This document shows, piece by piece, positions 59,567-64,000 of a stretch of 64,000 nucleotides of DNA. Numbering within the stretch: position 1 is the stretch's first letter; the number at the start of each line of letters is the position of its first letter. The notes beneath the pieces are model-generated. The model did not search any database. It had not been told where the DNA came from and was given only the letters and a program-made list of their open reading frames with translations. The stretch is from an uncultured archaeon (GTDB lineage: Archaea; Halobacteriota; Methanosarcinia; Methanosarcinales; Methanoperedenaceae): contig CABMCA010000054.1 in NCBI GenBank assembly GCA_902384525.1, positions 1 to 64,000 of the forward strand, written 5' to 3'. A program made the position numbers and the translations under genes.

Positions 59567-60502
59567 TTAATCAGCAATTGCACGGACAAAATCACGTTCG
59601 GTTATAATTCCTTTCAATTCACCATCTTCAAGCACAGGAAGTGAGCCAACATTCTTATCAAGCATCACATTTGCAGCCTCTCCAAGATCAACATCCGATT
59701 TCGTAAAGATTATGTCCCTTTTTACAAGAGTGCTGACCGGAACCTGGAAAACTTCCCTGGCGTTCCCGGTAACAAGCCGGTCGAACATATCACCGCTTCC
59801 CAGGAAACGCATAATATCCGATGCTGTAATAATACCGATAAGTACATCATCCCGAAGAACCGGAAGTCTCCTGAAACCATTATTTATCATGGATTTGGCT
59901 GCTGCCCCTACCGACATATCAGAAGGTGCTGTGACTATTTTCTTGCTCATGTATCCTTCAACTGTTTTACCTGTAACTATACCGGATAATAGGAAAACAA
60001 AATCCCTCTCGGAAACGATAGCTTTCACTGTGCCATCTCCATCCGTTACAGGGATCCCTCCGATATTCTCTTTTATCATAGTATCCAATGCATCTTTCAA
60101 TGAATCTTTTACATTAAGGGAGATGACATTTGTTTCCATGATTTCACTGATGCTGCGATTGATAGCTGCAAGCAGATTGCCTTTGAATTTGTTTTTAACT
60201 ATCAAATTCCTTTGTCCGCCACCAAGGAAATCCACTATATCCTGTGATGTAATGATCCCTTTCAGGTGATTCGTCCCTGCATCCGCTACAGGAATTCTCC
60301 GGAATCCGTGATTCAGCATCGTCTTTACTGCCCCAATCACAGGCATTGTAGGGGGAATTGTGATGACCTCGTTTGATGCTATACTCATTATATCCCCGGT
60401 TTTTTCCGATATCCTTGATTTGAAATCGATGGGCGCCATATTCCGCATATACCCTTTTCGACCCTGCTTTGCTATACTTATATTATTGCCAGATTTATTC
60501 AT
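59567..60502 (-). CDS. CBS-domain protein (about four CBS repeats)
   Basis: GDIMSIASNEVITIPPTMPVIGAVKTMLNHGFRRIPVADAGTNHLKGIITSQDIV and further units. Confidence 0.93.
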   Translation of the reverse strand: MNKSGNNISIAKQGRKGYMRNMAPIDFKSRISEKTGDIMSIASNEVITIPPTMPVIGAVKTMLNHGFRRIPVADAGTNHLKGIITSQDIVDFLGGGQRNLIVKNKFKGNLLAAINRSISEIMETNVISLNVKDSLKDALDTMIKENIGGIPVTDGDGTVKAIVSERDFVFLLSGIVTGKTVEGYMSKKIVTAPSDMSVGAAAKSMINNGFRRLPVLRDDVLIGIITASDIMRFLGSGDMFDRLVTGNAREVFQVPVSTLVKRDIIFTKSDVDLGEAANVMLDKNVGSLPVLEDGELKGIITERDFVRAIAD

Positions 60503-60511
60503 AAAACACCT

Positions 60512-61285
60512 TTAGATGAATGCTTTAATTATATCGTTCCTGTCAACTATGCCAACAAGTTTTCCGTCATTTGTTATTGAGATCCTCCCCACGTCAAGTT
60601 TCATGAATGCCTGTATTGCTTCCGCAAGCGTTGCTTCAGGGGATAATGTATATGCCGGAGTGCTCATTACCTTCTCAACAGGTGGCGACATAGTGGATTT
60701 CGTTCCCTGGTCATCTTCTCTTTCAATCCTGGCATACCCGGCATTGATTATATTGCGCCGTGTTACCATGCCCACAAGTTCTTCATTTTTCAACACAGGA
60801 AATCCTGACAGGCCTGTTTCTTTCATGTTCAGCCAGACTTTGGATATGTGGTCCTTGTTGGAACTGGTTTTTACATCTGTTGTCATTATTTCATGGATCT
60901 TTTTGTGAGGTATTTTATCAACCTTAAGGTTCCTGAAAATATCAACAACACTTAGTATCCCTGCAAGTGTCATATCCTGTCCTGACCTCAGGACAGGAAC
61001 ACGTCCCATGCCTGCATCCATCATTAATTTAGCAGCTTCCATCATGTCCATCTCCGGATATACGAACGGGAACTCTGATGTGAAACCTTCAACAGTTACA
61101 TTTGATTTGGTGGAATATATATTCAACAATTCTTTCTCTGTCAGTACCCCTATTACCCTCTTTTTTACATTGACCACTGGCAGAGTCCTGTAATGTCTGT
61201 CCCGCATCACCTGGCGCGCATGCGTCATAAAATCCGTATCCTGTATAAAAACAGGATTTTTGGTCATTACGTCTTCAACTTTCAT
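60512..61285 (-). CDS. CBS-domain protein (about four CBS repeats)
   Basis: VEDVMTKNPVFIQDTDFMTHARQVMRDRHYRTLPVVNVKKRVIGVLTEKELL and further units. Confidence 0.93.
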   Translation of the reverse strand: MKVEDVMTKNPVFIQDTDFMTHARQVMRDRHYRTLPVVNVKKRVIGVLTEKELLNIYSTKSNVTVEGFTSEFPFVYPEMDMMEAAKLMMDAGMGRVPVLRSGQDMTLAGILSVVDIFRNLKVDKIPHKKIHEIMTTDVKTSSNKDHISKVWLNMKETGLSGFPVLKNEELVGMVTRRNIINAGYARIEREDDQGTKSTMSPPVEKVMSTPAYTLSPEATLAEAIQAFMKLDVGRISITNDGKLVGIVDRNDIIKAFI

Positions 61286-61355
61286 AACATACTCCTTTTA
61301 TCATGTATAATTATGTTATATGTTAATTGTTTAAAATCCTTTGCAAGCTGCTATT

Positions 61356-61910
61356 CTAATCCTGTGTTTCCCTGCAGCTCTCACAGAGAAGTTTTCCTTC
61401 TACTTCTAACAAGTTATCTGAAATGTATCCGCAATCCTCACAAATACCTTTAAAAACCCGTCCTTCTGTCTCCATGGAAAATATTTTTTCCCTGTGCATC
61501 TTGATCAGGTCTGAGAATATGCTGCCCATTTCAGCCGAAACAGCAAGGAGATCGATATCCGTAATAATACCAATCAGTTTCCCATTTTCCACTACAGGCA
61601 ACCGCCGTATCTCCAATTTCACCATCTTATGCATCGTTTCGGTAACGTCATCTGTCGAAGATATAGAAATAAGAGGTGTGGTCATTAATTCTTTAATGGA
61701 AATATCATCCGGTCTTAAATTCTTTGAAACGATCTTTTTGACAATATCCCGCTCCGTAACTATACCGACTGGCTGTTTCCTGTCGGTGACAATGACGCTT
61801 CCAACCTTATATGTAAGCATTTTCTTTGCTAATTGCTGGACATCACTTTTGATATCTATGGTTACAACATTCCTGGTCATTATTTCTTTCACCGGCATTT
61901 TAACTTCCAT
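61356..61910 (-). CDS. Two-CBS protein with C-terminal zinc-ribbon-like tail
   Basis: VKEIMTRNVVTIDIKSDVQQLAKKMLTYKVGSVIVTDRKQPVGIVTERDIV; C-terminal GICEDCGYISDNLLEVEGKLLCESCRETQD. Confidence 0.92.
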   Translation of the reverse strand: MEVKMPVKEIMTRNVVTIDIKSDVQQLAKKMLTYKVGSVIVTDRKQPVGIVTERDIVKKIVSKNLRPDDISIKELMTTPLISISSTDDVTETMHKMVKLEIRRLPVVENGKLIGIITDIDLLAVSAEMGSIFSDLIKMHREKIFSMETEGRVFKGICEDCGYISDNLLEVEGKLLCESCRETQD

Positions 61911-62037
61911 GTTTTCAGTCCTCCCTAATGTATAACTATGTATTTTGGAGTGTTTATATGTTATGCTGGGTGACTATAAATGAATCATAATTCCAATGAT
62001 TCAAATTGAACTATTATCAAATTTAATGTATTGTGCT

Positions 62038-62448
62038 TTACTCTTTTAGCATCTTTACCATTTTAATAGCAGCTTCAACCGCTCTTTTGCCATATTCCAC
62101 TCGTTCATGAGCGTCAAGCCTGCTCATTCCAGGACCGGATATCCCCAGAGTTATTGGTTTTGAAAATTCAAGCGCAAGATCAGCGATTTTCCTTGAAGCA
62201 TGCTGGATCACGATTTCATCATGTTTTGTTGCTCCCTGTATAACGCAGCCAATAGTTACTACTGCGTCTATTGTTTTATCCTGCGCCATTTTTTTTACAG
62301 CAAGGGGCATGTCAAAAACTCCAGGCACATAATATATTTTTTCAACTGTGGCGCCAAGGAACGCCGCATGTTCTTTTCCGAGCGTTTCCATCTGGATAGT
62401 AAGATCACGGTTGAATTCTGAAACAACAAATCCTAATTTAATACTCAT
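62038..62448 (-). CDS. ribH: 6,7-dimethyl-8-ribityllumazine synthase
   Basis: GFVVSEFNRDLT, VPGVFDMPLAVKKM, VVTIGCVIQGATKHDEIV. Confidence 0.94.
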   Translation of the reverse strand: MSIKLGFVVSEFNRDLTIQMETLGKEHAAFLGATVEKIYYVPGVFDMPLAVKKMAQDKTIDAVVTIGCVIQGATKHDEIVIQHASRKIADLALEFSKPITLGISGPGMSRLDAHERVEYGKRAVEAAIKMVKMLKE

Positions 62449-62598
62449 TTTGGCACCTGATTGGTTATATTATTTGGAACATCTATATATTTTTCGTTAC
62501 AGTTTTGATGCATTTATTTTGTGTTGTGAACAAAAAAGGTGATTATGAAACATTTATATCCCTTATTAATGTAATGAAAGCCAAAGAAGGTATCTATT

Positions 62599-63594
62599 AT
62601 GGTTAAAATATACTATGACAAGGATGCAGATCTTAAAATACTGAAAAAGAAGACAATCGCAGTTATTGGTTATGGCAGCCAGGGAGCAGGGCAGGCGCAG
62701 AACCTGCATGATTCCGGGCTTAATGTAATTGTTGGTGTCAGGCAAGACGGGGAATCATGGGCCCAGGCAAAAGCCGATGGCTTGACGGTCATGACAATGT
62801 CTGAAGCAGCAAAAAAAGCTGATGTCGTCCAGATGCTCGTACCCGATGAAATACAGGGTGCCATTTATGCTTCTGAGATCGCCCCGAATATGAAGAAGGG
62901 CAAGACATTATGTTTCTCGCACGGATTTAATATCCATTATAACCAGATCGTTCCGCCAAAGGACGTTGATGTAATAATGGTCGCACCAAAAGGTCCGGGT
63001 TTCCTTGTGCGCAGGACATATACAGAAGGAAACGGTGTTCCCGCACTCATTGCGATATACCAGGACGCAACGGGAAAAGCAAGGGACACAGGCATGGCTT
63101 ATGCAAAAGGAATTGGAGCAACAAGAGCAGGCGTGCTTGAAACAACATTCAAGGAAGAGACCGAGACCGATCTGTTTGGTGAGCAGGTTGATCTTTGCGG
63201 TGGAGTGACGTGTCTGATGAAAGCCGCATTCGAGACACTTGTTGCAGCAGGATACCAGCCTGAGATCGCTTATTTTGAAACATTCCATGAAATGAAACTC
63301 ATAATTGACCTAATTCATGAAGGCGGATTGAGCAAGATGTGGTATTATGTCTCAAACACTGCCGAGTATGGCGGCCTGACCGTCGGTCCAAAGATCATCA
63401 ATGAACAGTCAAAATTGGCAATGAAAGAGGCACTAAGGAGAATCCAGAGCGGTGAATTCGCAAAAGAATTCGTTCTTGAAAGCAAAGCCAACAGGCCGGT
63501 CCTCAATGCTATGGAGAGACAGGAGAACGAGCATCAGGTTGAGAAGGTCGGAAAAGAGCTTCGCGCCATGATGCCGTGGTTGAGGAAGGATTAA
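62599..63594 (+). CDS. ilvC: Ketol-acid reductoisomerase
   Basis: [70 protein letters not shown]. Confidence 0.97.
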   Translation: MVKIYYDKDADLKILKKKTIAVIGYGSQGAGQAQNLHDSGLNVIVGVRQDGESWAQAKADGLTVMTMSEAAKKADVVQMLVPDEIQGAIYASEIAPNMKKGKTLCFSHGFNIHYNQIVPPKDVDVIMVAPKGPGFLVRRTYTEGNGVPALIAIYQDATGKARDTGMAYAKGIGATRAGVLETTFKEETETDLFGEQVDLCGGVTCLMKAAFETLVAAGYQPEIAYFETFHEMKLIIDLIHEGGLSKMWYYVSNTAEYGGLTVGPKIINEQSKLAMKEALRRIQSGEFAKEFVLESKANRPVLNAMERQENEHQVEKVGKELRAMMPWLRKD

Positions 63595-63735
63595 AGGAAG
63601 CCTTTTTTGAGAAAATAGAGTCGCGGTAAATCCCGATCCTGCACATATTTTTTTTAAATATCCTCCGGAATATTCCCTGGCTTTATAGCAAAGAGGCGAC
63701 TATAGTTTTAATAACTACAAATCCAATTATCGAAC

Positions 63736-64000
63736 ATGCAATTCACGGTAAAACTCGAAGAAGCTGATGAGGGAGGGTATACCGTCCAATGTCTTGAACT
63801 TCCTGCTGCAATAAGTGAAGGAGATACAAAAGAAGAAGCTCTCGAAAATATTAAAGAAGCAATTCAACTGGTTCTGATAGAAACGATTGAAATATTGAAT
63901 GATGAAAAGCTAATGAAAGGGATAAGAAGATCAAGGAATGATCTCGAAGCGGGAAGATTACATGAGCTGAAAAATATTGATGAGCTTGATGAAGCCTGGG
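63736..64000 (+). CDS. HicB-like antitoxin with C-terminal extension (truncated by window edge)
   Basis: Not in ORF track. MQFTVKLEEADEGGYTVQCLELPAAISEGDTKEEALENIKEAIQLVLIETIEILNDEKLMKGIRRSRNDLEAGRLHELKNIDELDEAW, open to base 64000. Confidence 0.75.
   Translation, partial: MQFTVKLEEADEGGYTVQCLELPAAISEGDTKEEALENIKEAIQLVLIETIEILNDEKLMKGIRRSRNDLEAGRLHELKNIDELDEAW

Noticed and set aside
59712-60269. 185-aa plus-strand ORF and similar long plus-strand ORFs over 57.9-61.9 kb
   Set aside because: All antisense to CBS genes; repeated similarity among them reflects the CBS repeats on the coding strand.
1-64000. tRNA/rRNA genes and intact insertion sequences
   Set aside because: None recognised by eye; a tRNAscan/Infernal and ISfinder search would be needed to exclude them formally.

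Overview
Gene-dense archaeal chromosome segment. Gene content (class I LysRS, RadB, KEOPS Pcc1, archaeal prefoldin beta, CofE, cytoplasmic HdrCBA, AglB, DUF2551, archaeal CoaD) points to a methanogen/ANME-type euryarchaeon; Methanosarcinales/Methanoperedenaceae is my inference and is not tested. Main blocks: (1) membrane/surface genes and small decayed regions (0-6.9 kb); (2) pcc1-pfdB-DHH, then Bax1-XPB (7-11.5 kb); (3) LeuA-family synthase, toxin-antitoxin-like genes, HD hydrolase and cofE (12-17.8 kb); (4) a glycan/N-glycosylation island from gmd to aglB, AT-rich in the middle (18-37.8 kb); (5) duplicated CxxC-x17-CxxC proteins, three related secreted/surface proteins, engB, lysS, coaD and a beta-CASP nuclease (37.8-48.5 kb); (6) radB, a CooC-like ATPase, hdrCBA (48.5-55.4 kb); (7) five consecutive CBS-domain genes running into an RNA ligase gene, then ribH and ilvC (56.7-63.6 kb). 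The observations I consider most worth following are the CBS x5 / RNA ligase operon, two clear pseudogenes (ParA-like, KaiC-like), two core genes lacking a canonical in-frame start codon, and features missed by the ORF track (an edge-truncated secreted protein, a 43-aa zinc ribbon, an edge-truncated HicB-like protein). No CRISPR array, rRNA, tRNA or intact transposase was recognised by eye.
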